NCBI GenBank assembly: GCA_910574455.1
Contig: CAJSYZ010000007.1
Span: 2,549,773-2,613,772, forward strand
Source of the DNA: Trichaptum fuscoviolaceum
Taxonomy: Eukaryota; Basidiomycota; Agaricomycetes; Hymenochaetales; Trichaptaceae
DNA: 64,000 nt
Reading direction: 5' to 3'
Both the position numbers and the translations under genes were made by a program. The notes under the pieces were generated by a model, which saw only the letters and a list, made by a program, of their open reading frames with translations, was not told the origin of the DNA and made no database searches. Below, one piece after another: positions 20,763-33,916 of this stretch (within the stretch, counting starts at the first letter, position 1; every line of letters starts with the position of its first letter).

Positions 20763-23700
20763 CCTTTCCATACTATGCCAGCGTTCCCAGAGGAATGGTT
20801 CAGCTTTCTTCTTGTCGACCATCGTCTGCAACATCTTCACAATTTCTTCGGTCTCCACTGACTTAGAACGCTCGTTGCCGACGAAACTCGAAATTGACTG
20901 CTCGGCTTTCTCAAACAATTTCTTCCGCCAACTATCAGAGCATCTCTGGGCTGCCTACAGAATAGATCATACCTGATTCAGTATGGCCGATGTAAGACAA
21001 ATAGGGATGACTCAACTAAAGAACAGATGTCGGCCAATTGTGTGTCGTAACTAAGTTCGACAGAATCAAATACTTTCCCCCACAGTGTTCCGATGGACTT
21101 ATTGTCTGGGTTTTGCCATGGAGTTGTGGACTTTCCGACTGCGCGATACAGCGAAGGCAGAAGAATATGAGTCCAGCCAGCCTGAGTTCCGGGAGGAAGA
21201 CACTGATTCGTTGCCCTTTTTTTGCCGAGAGCGCGGGATCCCTCCCTTCCTTTACTATTTCTATCCTTATCCTCAAGTCCTACAGATGTCTGCATGTAAG
21301 CAAGTTAGTGGATGCATGTCACAAACATGAATGGATCAACGCACAGAGCTAGTAGTCCGAGAGACTTTGCGATGACCAAGATGAGCCTTGGTTGCGAGCA
21401 CTTCGGGTTTGGGACTGAAGGATACTGTCGTCATCGCAGGTGATTGTGCTTGTGGTGTTGGCGACACCTCACGACCACTTGCCTGTCAGAAGAACCGAGA
21501 ATAAGTACCGAATCAATTGCAGCAATTAGCTCACACTTGCAATATGATGTGCATGAACCGCCAGTGACCTCTTCAGATTGCGAACAGAGGTAGTAGATTT
21601 CATCTGTAGCAATTAGAGGAGTTCTTACCAAGGGAAGCTCGAAGAGAATTAAATACCAGTATATCAGCCTGAGAATGACTGTCTTGCGGTTCACTCTCCT
21701 TAGCAGTATTTAAGTCCTTGTCGCTTGATCAGAAAACAATATGAAATGGAAATTAGATGTGATTGACACTAACTGTTGAGGCAGCCTGGGATGGAGGCTT
21801 CTTCATATACACGTTCATGCTAGCCTGTTTTAGATAGTAAGGAAGTGCTTTTGAAATTGGGTGGAAGAGTACGAATTACCACATCGATATGTGAGTTTGA
21901 GTCAGGCGGCGACTTCCTCTTCTTATTATTCACAATCATGCTGTCCTACACATAAACAAGGTTTAGTGGACATCCAGATACTTGCCAAAGAAAGGGGCAC
22001 CAAAAGTAATCCTAATGAGTGTCGATGCCTACACATACCTGTATCTGTAGATGCGACGCTGGAGACTGCCCCCTATGACCCTCAACAGAAATACCGTCCT
22101 GACGGGAAAATAGATGAGTATACGGGTGAGGATTAAAAGCAGAATAAACTTACCAATACATCGAGTTGGGAGTTGACGATGTTCGTCATGCTCGCGCCCT
22201 ATTCAGAGTACAATTTGGTAAGTAATGAAGGAAGTATATTCGACGCCGGAGGCCACAACAAAGTATGGCACCAAGTCCATGCTTTGTTGTGTAGAACTCA
22301 CCTGAATGCCCGATTGTCCCTTGATATTCTTCTTCTCCAGTGCATAAAGAAAGAAAAATAAGTAGCTTGAACGAAACAGGAGATTATGAAGCCGCTTACC
22401 AGTGTTATATGAGCCTGCAACTCGGAGAGAGTGTCGCGGGATAGCTTCCTTTTCTTCAATTTGCTGCTAGCTCCATCCTGTTACGATACAGAAATGATGT
22501 TAGATAGCCATCGTTGTGCATGAGACTCCACCGACGTATAGTTATTGTGAATCAAACGATTTCTTTGAAGTATAAGCGGCACTTACATTGGCTTGGGTCG
22601 GTATTGTCAGTCTACTCACATCCTAATTAAACGCACAATCAAAATATTAAGATTTCCTCTGCCAGTCTAATTAATGCTCCATCCAACTCACAATATCAGT
22701 GTCGGAGTCAACGAGATGTGCCGTCTGTCGTTCGCTAGCTGAGCTATTCTTTACACCTTGGAAACTCGTGAGGGTTACTGTCACTCCTTCATCCTCCCAA
22801 GGACTAAAGTTCGCATCGTCTTGCGCCGAGACGGGGAGCCTAGTTTTTCCTTGTGTCAGCCAGGCTCACAACTTGTAATAAAGATAAGAATGTGAGCATT
22901 ATAAGTGAAGAAGCTGCAACTTGCCAACCCGGGTGGCATCTCGGGGTCACAGTTAAGTGCCAACCTGAGTGTGGCACCGCCGCGCGCCGGTCAAGCCGGT
23001 CACTGGCACGGTGTCGCCAGGCGCACTCAGGCTCAAGTTAGTAGTAGTAATACTAATCTGTAGTACGATGTCGGATAAGCTTCAAGTAGCTGAGTCTAAA
23101 TCAAGCTTCACACTTACTATCAACTTGAATTTGTTTGAAATTGATCTTTCGTACTATGATGCCAACGGTTGAGTAGTAGTACGACTTAAAACTCACAAGT
23201 CGATCTCCTCTGTCCCTGCGACCTCAGGGTTTCTGCCCTCTCCGCCGAAGAATGTGGATCCATCTGTGTTGCGAAGTGCCCTAACAGGTCGCTTTGTCCT
23301 ATCGTTCTGCTTCGACGTATTGGGCGACTCTATCATGTCTGTATCCTCACCAGAAAGACTGCTGTTTTGTCCTGCAAGCGTACTATGATATCCGGTGCCA
23401 CTTATGGCACTATTTGAACCCTTTGCACCCTGCACGCGAGTACGGAAAGGAAGTGCACCTCTGGTATCCTTTTTCCTAACTTTCTTTGCGCGCGCTCTGT
23501 TGGGCGCATCGGAGTTAGCTGCATCATAATGTGAGTTAAAGTGGTCACCCTTGGAGTCTAAAGTCATAAAGGCAAACAACTTACGAATCTTTAAATGTTC
23601 GCCGTCTTCAGCTGCACAAGAGCTGTCTTTTTCATCGTTCGTTGAACCTGTTATGCCCATATCTCATAACTCGACTGTCACTGACTTGAAGATAAGGACT

Positions 23701-24190
23701 CACTAGTTTCAGGGACGCCTTTCGACTTGTTTCGCCCTCGTTTGCCAGTGCCAGCCAGCTTAGGTGCAGTTGAGCCCATATGGGTGCGAATGTCAAGAGC
23801 CTTTGACAAATTGTTCTCAAGCTCCATCGTCTCCAGTATGGCTGTTTCCTGTTGCTCTGCTGCAGTTCTTTTCTTGCGTACCTTCTCAGATGCCTCTTGT
23901 TCTTTCGCTGCCCGTTTCTGTTCCGCGATGAGTTTTCTCTTCTCTCTCGCATACGCGGCTTGCTGTGCCGCAGCTTCGCGCAGAGCTGCCCGTTCTTCCT
24001 TCTGTTTTTCCTTCTCCTCCTTCTCCCTCAATGCCTCATCACGCTTTGATGCCTGTTCTTCTCTCCTTCTCTCCTTCCCTTCCTTCTCCCTCAATATCTC
24101 CTCTTTCGTTCGACGTGTTCGCAGCTTATTGACTACCGCTCCCGGATGCTGATCGCTATTCTTAGCCCGCGTCTGTCTTTGAGTTAACAT
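20763..24190 (-). CDS. coiled-coil, agaricomycete-specific multi-exon protein (P1 cargo)
   Basis: The N-terminal exon (ATG at 24190) encodes a Glu/Lys/Arg-rich coiled coil opening with RTRRTKEEILREKE and passing through AKEQEASEKVRKKRTAAEQ. Small exons follow, including RNPEVAGTEEIDL, SSKLKKRKLSRDTLSELQAH and a SerThr-rich stretch. Next is THILLPSLYRAVGKSTTPWQ with IGTLWGKVFDSVELSYD. The last exon reads AEQSISSFVGNERSKSVETE and FLWERWHSMER before a GTGTGTGAG donor. The order of coiled coil, serine-rich middle and helical LP-LY-R-PW domain matches a mushroom-specific family, probably DUF6532-like (from memory). The function is unknown. Many of the roughly ten exon borders are unverified. Base composition is ordinary apart from the C-rich insertion downstream. 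Confidence 0.5.
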
Positions 24191-24778
24191 TCCTGTGCAG
24201 TAGTAATAGGGGCACACTGGCAGGTGCTATGAATATCGATGGTGAGTCGACTCAGAGTCAAAGGTGCAAGTTAAAGTTCAAGTTGAAGATGAGGGCGCCT
24301 ATTCAAGGAAAATTTACGCCCACTGCCAGCCTGCCACTGGCACTCAGGCTGGCAGTGACTCGGAGTGCCAGTGAGCGAGCCTGAGTCATGGCGGTACCTG
24401 GCACTGGCGCTGGCACTGGCACTCAGGCTCACTCAGACTGGCACTGGCAGGCTTCAACTTGAAGTTGCACTCCGACTCGGATTCCGGCGACCGAGACGGA
24501 AGCCTGACACTGGAACTGGCAGTCAGTGAGTCAAGGCACTCAGCCGCAGCCTTCTACCGTACTACTAGCAAATCTGCCAGGTAGACTACTACTAGCTCCT
24601 ACTACGCGAGTCCACCTTGGCGAACTCGATTCGCTGCCAGTGCTACTTCAAGTTCAAGTTGACAGCTTCAGCCTGAGGCTGGGGATTCATGTTCTAACTT
24701 AGTAAGTCAAAAGTCGAAGTAAGTCAAAAGTCGACTTCAAGTTGCTAATAGGTACTACTATAGGTTGCATCCAAGTCG
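24191..24778. repeat. palindromic-word simple repeats between divergent P1 genes
   Basis: There is no gene. The sequence is a mosaic of short self-complementary words: TTCAAGTTGAA, GCCAGTGCCACTGGC-like tracts, CTCAGGCTGAG, ACTCGGAGT and CTACTACTAG. It separates the divergent starts at 24190 (minus) and 24779 (plus), so promoters must lie within or beside it. Confidence 0.6.
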
Positions 24779-27700
24779 ATGCCGGTAACACGGCGAAAGC
24801 CCAAACCCGTTCATTTTACTGATTTCTTCCCCCCATCCATTCGATGTACCTTCTCCGACTGCGACAGAAGGTTTAAGAATCAATCCGCAAGAACAAGACA
24901 TGAATACTCAGCTCATCCATCATCATTTGCATCAGGACCTGCTGCTTATGGTTATGATTCATCACCCATTCGACCCGCACAAGTTCCAGAACCTAAAAGT
25001 ATCTCGAACTCCCCCGAACTCCGGGTCGAGGGTCAACTTGAAGATAAAATGGGCTGCGGCTCTTCAAGTTACGATTACGACATCTCTATACTTACGCAGG
25101 ATATCTCGATGCTTAGCATAGGCCGAGACGAGCTGCTTCAAGATTTAGACGGAGCTGATTCTCTGTCCCATCATTCTGTCACCGGAAGTGATGGCCGTAG
25201 CGCATCCTCTGAAGATTTGGACTCCGACATTGGAGATTATAAGGAGAGCGAGGATAACTTGAAGGTGTATCACAGATACTTGAATGGTGCGTGTCATGTT
25301 TATTGTCCCCGGTTTACTGCAGTACTCTGACACCTGACACCGTGCAGCCACGCCATGCGATGCGGCAGGAATTTCCTTAGAAAATGAAGAACCACCCGTT
25401 CCGCGAAACGAACCTGTGTCTAATGTCTGGTTTCCCTATTCGTGCAGAGCAGATTTCGAGCTCGCAGATTTTCTGTATCGGGAAGAGCAAATGTCTGCTG
25501 GGAACATAACAAAAATTCTCGGAATCATGAAGGCTTATCAGCTGATTCAGGTGGCGGAGAATGTAAAATCTGGCGGATGTTCCGAATTGGATACGACAGA
25601 GCCTGACAATGACTCGGATCTAGGTATAACTAGTTCGCTACTTGATGGAGACGCACAAAATTTGTACACCGTCATTGACGCTACGGAAGTCGGTGATGTG
25701 TCTTGGAAGTCCTTTAGTAACTTCTACACGGACGACAATGGCCAAAAGGCGACAAATGAGAACACCGAGTCATGGAAGAGGAAAGAATATGATGTATGGT
25801 ATCGGGATCCTCTGGAAGTGATCCGGAATTTGGTGGACAATCCGGCGTTGGAAGGCGAATTCGACTATGTCCCGTTTCGCGAGTATCAGCCGAAGGAGGA
25901 CTCTGATGACAAAGAACGAGTATTCAGAAATTACATGTCCGGAAATTTTGCTTGGGAACAGGCTGTAGGTCATGAATCATAAACTCGCAGGAAACATGCT
26001 GATTATCCTTGACCTAGAACAAGATCTACGCCGAAGATAAAGCAGTCCATGGATCTATGTTTGTTCCGGTGATCTTAGGGAGCGATAAGACAACAGTCTC
26101 TGTCGGAACTGGAAATAACGAATACTATCCGTTGTATCTCTCCATCGGGAATGTATCTAACAAGGCCCGGCGGTCACAGAAATTGAATACAGTCCAGCTT
26201 GTAGCATTTCTAGCAATACCAAAGAGTGTGTATCATACCGTAATATTTGATTAGCTCTGACACATTTTGCAGCTGAGCGGCAATACGAAAAGTCAGATGA
26301 ATTCCGCCGCTTTCGACATCAAATTTTTCATTCGTCTATATCAAAAATCTTGAGTTCACTGAAGACCGCCATGTCCATAAACACTGAGTTAACCATTCTC
26401 CGGTGTCCTGATGGTCACTTGCGTAGGTCGGTTCTCGGACTCGGCTCGTATATAGCCGATTATCCGGAACAGGTGAGTCTATGCGCAATATGCACTGGAT
26501 GGTGCTGCAAGTAAGTACCGTCCTTTCCCAAAATCATATCCGAGTCTGAGGCAATGACTTACTGTGGCGGCATAGATGCACAGCACCTCACAAGGACCTA
26601 GATAATTTGGAATTTGTTTCAAATCCTCGAACAAAAGAGCTGCACGAACAATTGATAGATCAAGTAGATGGCAACAACATTAATAGAGCAACAATCCGGA
26701 AAGAGTACGGGTTCCACCAGGATATTGTGGTACGTACTTCAACTTCTTCACTGGATGCGTATTCTGCAACTTGTATGTTGTTCTGTAGCCTTTCACCAAT
26801 GACTTTCCGCGCGCAGATATATGCGATCTCATATCTCCGGACCTGCTGCACCAAATCATCAAAGGCGTGTTCAAGGACCATCTTGTTGAGTGGATTTGCC
26901 AGTGCATGACCACGACAGAGCTGGATATTGTGGATAAAAGGCACTATTACCTTACAAGTCGTTTAATGTGAATACCATTGCTAACTTTCACGTAGAATCA
27001 GAGTTGCTGCTCCTTTTCCTGGTCTTCGCAGATTTCCTGAAGGTCGAGGCTTCAAGCAATGGACAGGTAATGATTCAAAGGCGCTTATGAAAGTATGTGG
27101 TCTTTGCATCTCGCTCGAGGCGGTGGTTTGCTGATATCTGATGCAATCCACTTAGGTGTATCTTCCGGCTATTGTGGGCATTGTGCACGATGATATAATT
27201 CATGCATTGAGTGCATTTCTGGACTTCTGTTACCTTGTGCGTCGGTACACGATTACAGCCTCAAATCTTGATCAAATTAAAGCCTCTCTGGATCACTATC
27301 ATCAATATCGGCAAATATTCATAGCAAAGGGCATCCGGGATAATTTTTCACTGCCACGACAACATGCCATGGTCCATTATCCAACAATGATCCCTCTCTT
27401 TGCTGCTCCTAGCGGATTGTGTTCGTCTATAACAGAAAATAAACACATTCACGCGGTCAAGGAGACATGGCGGCGCTCGAACAGAAATGATCCTTTGGGA
27501 CAGATGATCACAGCAAACCAACGACTCAGCAAACTTATTGCGTCGAGGGCAGACTTCAAAAGGCGTGGACTGCTGGACGATACGCTGGCTGAGGCTATGT
27601 GGAATGCCTTGCGAGACGTTTTGCGGAAAAATATGTCAGAGTCAAAGACGGATGACGCCGAGAAGGCCCCAACCCAGAGGGAGCAGATGCAACATCATGG

Positions 27701-28747
27701 CGTACAAACAACAGGGGCAGCCGATGATACAGAGGACTTCTTCGATGACATTGTGGGCAACCAAGAGCAAATCGAAATTGCTGACCTGGAGGATTCCGGA
27801 AGTTCAGTGGATGAGCCCCAGTGTGGTGCGGTTCATAGCGTAGAATGCCAGCTTCGCTTGGGCGGCAGAAATGACCCTTTGAGCTTGATGTTAATGGCTT
27901 CGAAACAACGTTAGTATTACTTAGTAACCCGTGCTTTTGGTGCTGCACATCTGACTTCTCTGTTGTTATACTTGCAGAGTCCAGTAAGGTGTACCCGAAA
28001 CAGCTCAACGCGCTTGCGGCGATAAAAGGCCATCCAGAGCTTCGACAGCTCCGACAGCTCATTAAAGAATACTTATTCAACAAGTATGAGAAGCGCAATT
28101 CCAACTTAAGGGGCTCCTCTGGCAGAGCCGAACCAACAGCTGAATTGGACATGAACAATGACTTCTCAATTTTCCATTCAGCCACCGCTTTCTTTGCCTA
28201 CCGTGGCGAATCGATCCCAATAGAACAAGCAATGAGGGAGGTGATCAGGTCCAATCCCTCTTGGCGCGGAAAAGCAAGACATGACGCAGTCCTTGTTCGA
28301 GTTAGCCCCCGCAAAAAGGGGTTTTCAGGAATGAGAGTTGCCCGGGTTATGCTTCTTTTTTCCTTCACCGCTAAAGGGGAGCATCAGGACTGCGCTCTCG
28401 TCCAATTGTTCAAGCGTGTTGGAGACTCGCCTGACCCAAAAACAAGTATGTGGATTGTCGAGCCGGAATATGAGTTAGAGACCTCTACCGCCTGTGTTGA
28501 ATGCTGTTCTGGTGTGAATGCCAGTGGCAGACGTCACTATCACCGTGACTGCAAGGCTCCGAAGCTATTGGTGATAGGTATAGGGGACATCTTTCGTTTG
28601 GCTCACCTCCTTGGGGTTCCAAAGGGTGATGAATGTCCGCCGAAGTCATTGACACCTGAGAAGTCCCTGGACTTTTATGATAGATTCTATGTTAACCGAT
28701 TTGCTGACATGCACATGCACGAATCTTTGTACGAAAATAGACAGTGA
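24779..28747 (+). CDS. Plavaka-type transposase of element P1
   Basis: The N-terminus has a C2H2 finger (CTFSDCDRRFKNQSARTRHE), as in other Plavaka proteins. Family landmarks follow in order: NVWFPYSCRADFELADFLY, YTVIDATEVGDVSWKSFSNF, VWYRDPLEVIRNLVDNPALE, HGSMFVPVILGSDKTTVSVG, YYPLYLSIGNVSNKARRSQK, IADYPEQVSLCAICTGWCCK, CTAPHKDLD, ICDLISPDLLHQIIKGVFKD, FPGLRRFPEGRGFKQWTGND, MKVYLPAIVGIVHDDIIHAL, QHAMVHYPTMIPLFAAPSG and CSSITENKHIHAVKETWRRS. A C-terminal module with YHRDCKAPKLLV follows, ending at YDRFYVNRFADMHMHESLYE. About eight introns are needed and no obvious frameshift was seen. It is the likely mobiliser of P1, though P1's size suggests it moves rarely. It is distinct in sequence from the P2 transposase. 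Confidence 0.88.
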
Positions 28748-30014
28748 TAAACATAAACTTTTCATTCAGCACATACGGAGTATATTGAAACTTATGAATT
28801 GAGGATACTACGGTACTGAAAGAAAATGATGTGAAAACAGACCTTCTTCAGTGTTGTAGATGATGGTAGCCAAATATTGCAGTCAGTGCGATGGTCGGAA
28901 ATCATTCCCCGGGCGGCCGCCGGCGTCGAGTAGTACAGTAGTAGTAGTACTAGTAGTACTAGTACTAGTACAGTACTATTGGTACAAATTTTTTTACATA
29001 ACACCAATCCAACTTGAAAGCCTGAGTGCTTTCAAGTTGAACACTGGCATTTGACTCGAACCAATGACTCGGACCTACTACTACTAGTACTAGTAGTAGT
29101 ACTACCTCAGGCCGGAAGTTCTCAACTTGAATCCGGAAAGAGCCTGAGGCATGCTTCAAGTTTCCACTCACTGGTAGCTACTAGTACGTTGGCTCGAAGT
29201 TACAACTTGAAACAGTACGACAAATTCAGTGTTGAGATATAATAAAATGACAGTACTAGTTATGACCTAGTAAAAAAAAAATCTCGAGAAGCTCACATTG
29301 CCATCAGCGGACTCAAGCTCGAACTGACTCGCCGAGTCGGATCATGCCAGTGACCTACCTCAGGCCAGAAGTTCCCCATTGGCATCCGGAAAGAGGCATG
29401 CTTTCCTCTCCAAGTTAGCTATGTTTTGAACTTGAAGTTACAAATAGTACGATTAGCATAGTAGTAATACTGTATACTACATAGTACACATGAAGCGCTT
29501 CAGAGGAAAGCGTAGATATGATGGAGGATGATTGAGTAGCCTCAGGCTGATAGTGGTGTATCACTGCAGTTCCCGACTTGCATAGTATGAAATATCAAAA
29601 AAAAAACTTGAATATGAGTACTTTAAACTTCAAAATGTACCACTACTAGGCTGAGTAGTAGTACTGTAGTACTACGACTTCAAGTTCATGTTGAGCACCT
29701 GTCATAAAGATAAGTATATGAATATTATTAAATATTATTTTGTCATATTCAAGAAGATTTATTGGCGGTAGTGGTTTCTAACTTGAATACTAGTACTTAT
29801 AGTACAGAGCTGACTTGTAAAGAGTAGAGTCTGAAGAGAGAAGAGTAAGTGGATCACCATAGAGTAAACCATTAAATAGTAAGAGTACAAATCCTTAAAC
29901 ATAATATTTGTCCATGAACGAAAAAAAACTTGTCCTTGGGCCTCAGCCAAAATGGTGTGCCGGTGACCAATGGATCGATTTGTAACCGTCAGCTAGTACA
30001 CTGCCGTACTTATA
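28748..30014. repeat. palindromic-word simple repeats downstream of P1 transposase
   Basis: Tracts of TAGTAGTACTAGTAG, ACTTGAATTCAAGT-like words and CAGGCCGGAAGTTC (twice, about 29108 and 29350) alternate with AT-rich DNA. The short frames here are repeat translations. Convergent genes end on both sides, so 3' UTRs lie here. Confidence 0.6.
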
Positions 30015-31881
30015 TCAGTACTGGTGTGGGATAGGGTCCAATTTGTCGAGAAGAGCAAATAGGATTCCATAATCCGTTAAATAGAATGGACCATACTCAT
30101 GAAGTAGATCGTTGACTGTTTTCAAGACGAGAGAGTCAATATTCTCTTCTGTCGGAACAAGGGCTTCAAGATGCTCCATGTGCTCGATATCCTTGAGGAA
30201 CAAGTGGGTGGACCTGTCCAGATTTTCCTCGTCTGTATCTTTGTAATCGGCATTGTCAAATCGTCCAATGCCCTGACTCGCTTCGATAATCCCTATTTGA
30301 GAGGCATCCATCTTCATCGTAAACCGACGCATTGCACCATCATTTTTGAGGAGCATATCCAAGAGCAAGTCGTCAGAGAGGATAATTAAGCATTTCCTGA
30401 TCCAATTGAACCTGCTCAGGATGGCCGAACGGTCTCCATATTTGCGCAGGAGTTGTCGATTTATCTTCAACGAGGATGCTACGCCGTCAGCCGAGTCGGC
30501 GCCAAGAATATCCATTGACTTCTGAATGAGTTGTTGAATGTCGGACAGAGCACCCTCTCCACCGGCACGTTCAAGTTCACGTTTCCATTGACGCCGTGCA
30601 TCACGTGCTGTTCCGGCTTGAAAGACAGCCTTCGTCTGAGTGGCAGAACAATTGACTTCTGTTTCCGAGAGTCGAATGTTGGTCGACTCTGACTGTTGTC
30701 CCAAACTGCATTCGTCTAAGGCGGCTACCCAATCCTTGCATTCGTTATAGGACCAAATAAGAAGGGGCAGGAAGAACTTAAGCGCAAGCCTGGGATTTCG
30801 GGGTTTGCGTTCAGATCTTTCGAGATTCATAGCCATGACTGTCGTAAAGTGCTTCAATTGAGTAGCGAGTTCATGACGAATATTTCTCCCGAGCTCTGTG
30901 TCTTTGATGTCAATCCTTATCGCAGAGAAGACAGATTTCGTCTGTATCCAACGATTGCCGAGCTCCTTACTATCCTCAAGTCGAATTTGCCAGCGCAGGA
31001 TCGTATGGTGTGAATGATAATGGGTTACTAAGCAAGTCAAAAAGTAGTCCCAGATGACGCCCCCAGTAAAAATATTGGAGAGTTTTCTTGACGGAAATGC
31101 GCCGGGAAGAACAGATATGAAGGCTGTGGCGACAGCAAGTCTGAATTCATCCACACGTTTGTTGATAAGCAGATGAAGCGGCTCAGACTGTATATCACCG
31201 AGAAGAATAGGACGAGAAGTTAGAAATGATTAAGTCAGAGTTTATTTCAAGTCCAAGATGCAGCCTGGGCTTACCATGTGATGCTTGAAGATCGCTAGCT
31301 CTTCAGTGAGTTTGAAGAGCATGTCCGTGTACTGAAATGTATTGGACTCAAGCTGATCTATCGCCCTCTCCATCTTTCTCCGCAGAGCTTGAATCTCCCT
31401 ATCCCTCTTAAGGATCCTCATATTTGCTGAATCAAAGCACATCCCTAGGCGCTCAGCCAGGTGAAGCGTTTCCTGAAAGTCCTCCGACGAGAATCCGACG
31501 CGGTCTGCACGCTTTATCTTGGACGACAAACTTTTGACGATTGATTGGACCACGGTGCTATCGATAAATAGTTTTGACTGAAAGCCTCGGGGTAAGTCCT
31601 CTGTCAATTCACCAAAGATAAGCCAAGCTGCGTAGTAAGTAAGCAATATGATCCCTACCGAAATCGATAAGTTCGAGAAATGCATCCTGTTCCCAGTCGG
31701 TGCCAGACTCGGAGTCGGACCCATCGACAATCGAGCGCTTTGAGCTACTACTGTCGCGAGTACCAGGTATGGTGAATTCTGAAACGCTCTGCTCATCATC
31801 TGTATCCGGGCTAGAGACTGACTCGTCATCTGTATCCGAGCGAGAGCCTGAAGTTTCGTCCCCGCGTTCGGAACTTGACAT
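30015..31881 (-). CDS. P1 cargo protein of unknown function
   Basis: I do not recognise the family. The N-terminus (ATG at 31881) is a Ser/Asp/Glu-rich disordered segment. A helical exon follows (LFIDSTVVQSIVKSLSSKIK, MRILKRDREIQALRRKMERA), probably a coiled coil. The large last exon of about 375 residues reads EFRLAVATAFISVLPGAFPS, RKLSNIFTGGVIWDYFLTCL, LALKFFLPLLIWSYNECKDW and YKDTDEENLDRSTHLFLKDI, ending LLDKLDPIPHQY. There is no signal peptide and no clear catalytic motif. Two introns near 31600-31640 and 31155-31270 join the parts. Frames are open and codon use looks coding, so it is probably a real protein. The composition suggests a helical scaffold, but that is only an impression. Confidence 0.6.
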
Positions 31882-33219
31882 GCTGGGAGTTTGACAGTAA
31901 CCTAACTTCGAGCCTCAATGGTAAGAAATACCAGTAATGGCGTGCCACTACCAGCGGCGGAGAGTAGTAATTGAAAGAAAAGCAAGGCTTGTTGACGAAG
32001 GATGGTTCAAGTTTAAGCGCCGTGTGAACGGCGTGGATCTATAGGGGCATCATCGGTCATCATCCTCAGGCTGAGCCTGCCAGTGAGTACCAGTGCCAGT
32101 CACATTGGTGTGAGTGAATGATGACAGGCGGTAGTTACTAACTTACTAGTACTAACTTTAGTGAACTCTCACTCAGCGGAAACTCAGCAGACTGCCGATT
32201 TGTGGGACCCTCGATAAAGGCCTCTGGCGACTTGGTCCTTCAGTTATATCGGGACAATTTGAGCCACGTTCAAGTTTGTGCCACTGCCACTGCCACTGGC
32301 AGGACCCGGCCCGGGATCAGGTCAGCCTGCCAGCCCAGTGAGTGAGGCTGCCGGTGTTGGCCTAGTACTACTAGTAGTAGTAGTACTATAGTAGTAGTAG
32401 TAGTAGTAGGCCCTTCCGGCGCTCTCTTGCTATCCGAACTCAGGTGTGTCAGGCCTTGAATCCCCTCTACTTCTGGATGTCGGTTCAGCTCTCAAGAACC
32501 CGGATTCTGCCCCATCTGTCGCAACTACTTACGAAGCCCATATCATTGTGCTTGTCACCGGCCCTCCTCAACTGAAGCTCAGCCAGGCCTTGAAGATCGT
32601 CTGCCAGTGCCAGTGGCCGGAACTTGTTCAGAGCCGAATCGGATGTTCCGCACATGTATGTATTTTAGTACTACAACTAGAGCTCTAATACTACTAATAC
32701 TACTACTAGTAGTATTACTAACAGTGGTAGACTCGGAGATTGTCACTCACTGGCACTCACTGGCAGGCTGGCAGGCACTGGCAGTGACAGGGGACTTCCT
32801 GTCCGGAGTTCGAAACGGACCGTTGCCAGCAGCAACTTGAACTTCAAAGTCGTGCTGAGTCACCGGCGCCGTGCACTACTAGTACTAGTAGTACTACTAC
32901 TAGTAGTAGTATAGTAGTAGTAGTAGTAGCTGCCACTGGCAGCCAGATTCAAGTTGAACTTGAACCGCTGACTCGTCACCGCCGCGTGCGTCACGGTGAC
33001 TCCGACTTGCAGTCACCAGTGCCAGTGGCAACTCCGAGTCCTTGAACTTCAGCCTGCTACTACTAGTAGTGAGCGTCCGGACTAGGCTTTAGCAGTAACC
33101 CAATACCCATCCAGAGTCAAATTGAACCTGAAACTTGAACTAAACTGCGCTGGCTGTCTCTGTGCCCCAGCCCGCCGCAACTTTTATCAATACATAGCAG
33201 AAAAAACATCAACTTGAAC
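31882..33219. repeat. palindromic-word simple repeats between divergent P1 genes
   Basis: There is no gene. The densest examples are 32360-32410 (TAG/CTA trinucleotides), 32270-32350 (CCACTGCCACTGGCAGG), 32740-32800 (CACTGGCAGGCTGGCAG) and 32875-33060. Many words are their own reverse complement, so hairpins are expected on both strands. Confidence 0.6.
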
Positions 33220-33550
33220 ATGGCATCAGATACTTTCAACGTATTTATGTCCGGCACAGGAAACGCTGATAGTAGGGCTCACCATATTGTTAATGGTCCG
33301 TATATCGTCATGGTATACTGACAGTTGTCTGAAATATTCACTACTAATTTCCATTCCTTTACTAAAAACAGCGGCTAGTATAGGATTGGGTTCACACCCC
33401 GTTGCGAAGGAGGATATTTACTTGGCAAACGTCCTTGACCGTATAAAATTCATCTTGCAAGCATGGGTGGAGAAACCCGGAACAAAAAAGACAGACCTAG
33501 CAGCACGCGCAGCTGTAATAATCGCAAACGGACTTCCGGACAAACCGTGA

Positions 33551-33916
33551 GTGACGGTCTCAGCCTGATTACTATGCGCCTGATTCTGACTCTTAAATTT
33601 GGCCCACTGGCAGTGGCGAAGTCTTGGAATCACATACCGCTCAGGCTGCTAGTGACTGTGAGGCTAGTACCAGTAAGGTGCCAGTGCTGGAAGCTGACGC
33701 CGAATCCGAGTCGTGAGTAACGGTATCAGCCTGAGTGCGCGTCCGAGTCTGACCATTCTTGAATTTGGAATGCACGCATCAAGTGGCGAAGTCACGGAAT
33801 TACATGCCAGTGAGGCCGGAAACTTGAACTTGAAGGTGTCGGAACATGAAGCTGACGTATCTGAGTCGTGAGTTACGGCGCCAGCCTGAGTACGCATCCG
33901 ATTCTGATCATCTGAC
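33551..33916 (+). repeat. triplicated exon-intron module
   Basis: Three successive donors at about 33548, 33714 and 33868 begin almost identical introns (GTGAGTGACGGTCTCAGCCTG, GTGAGTAACGGTATCAGCCTG, GTGAGTTACGGCGCCAGCCTG). The small exons between them share GAAGCTGACG and CCGAGTC/TCTGAGTC. This points to local duplication of an exon with its intron. The introns themselves contain the palindromic words. Confidence 0.6.
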
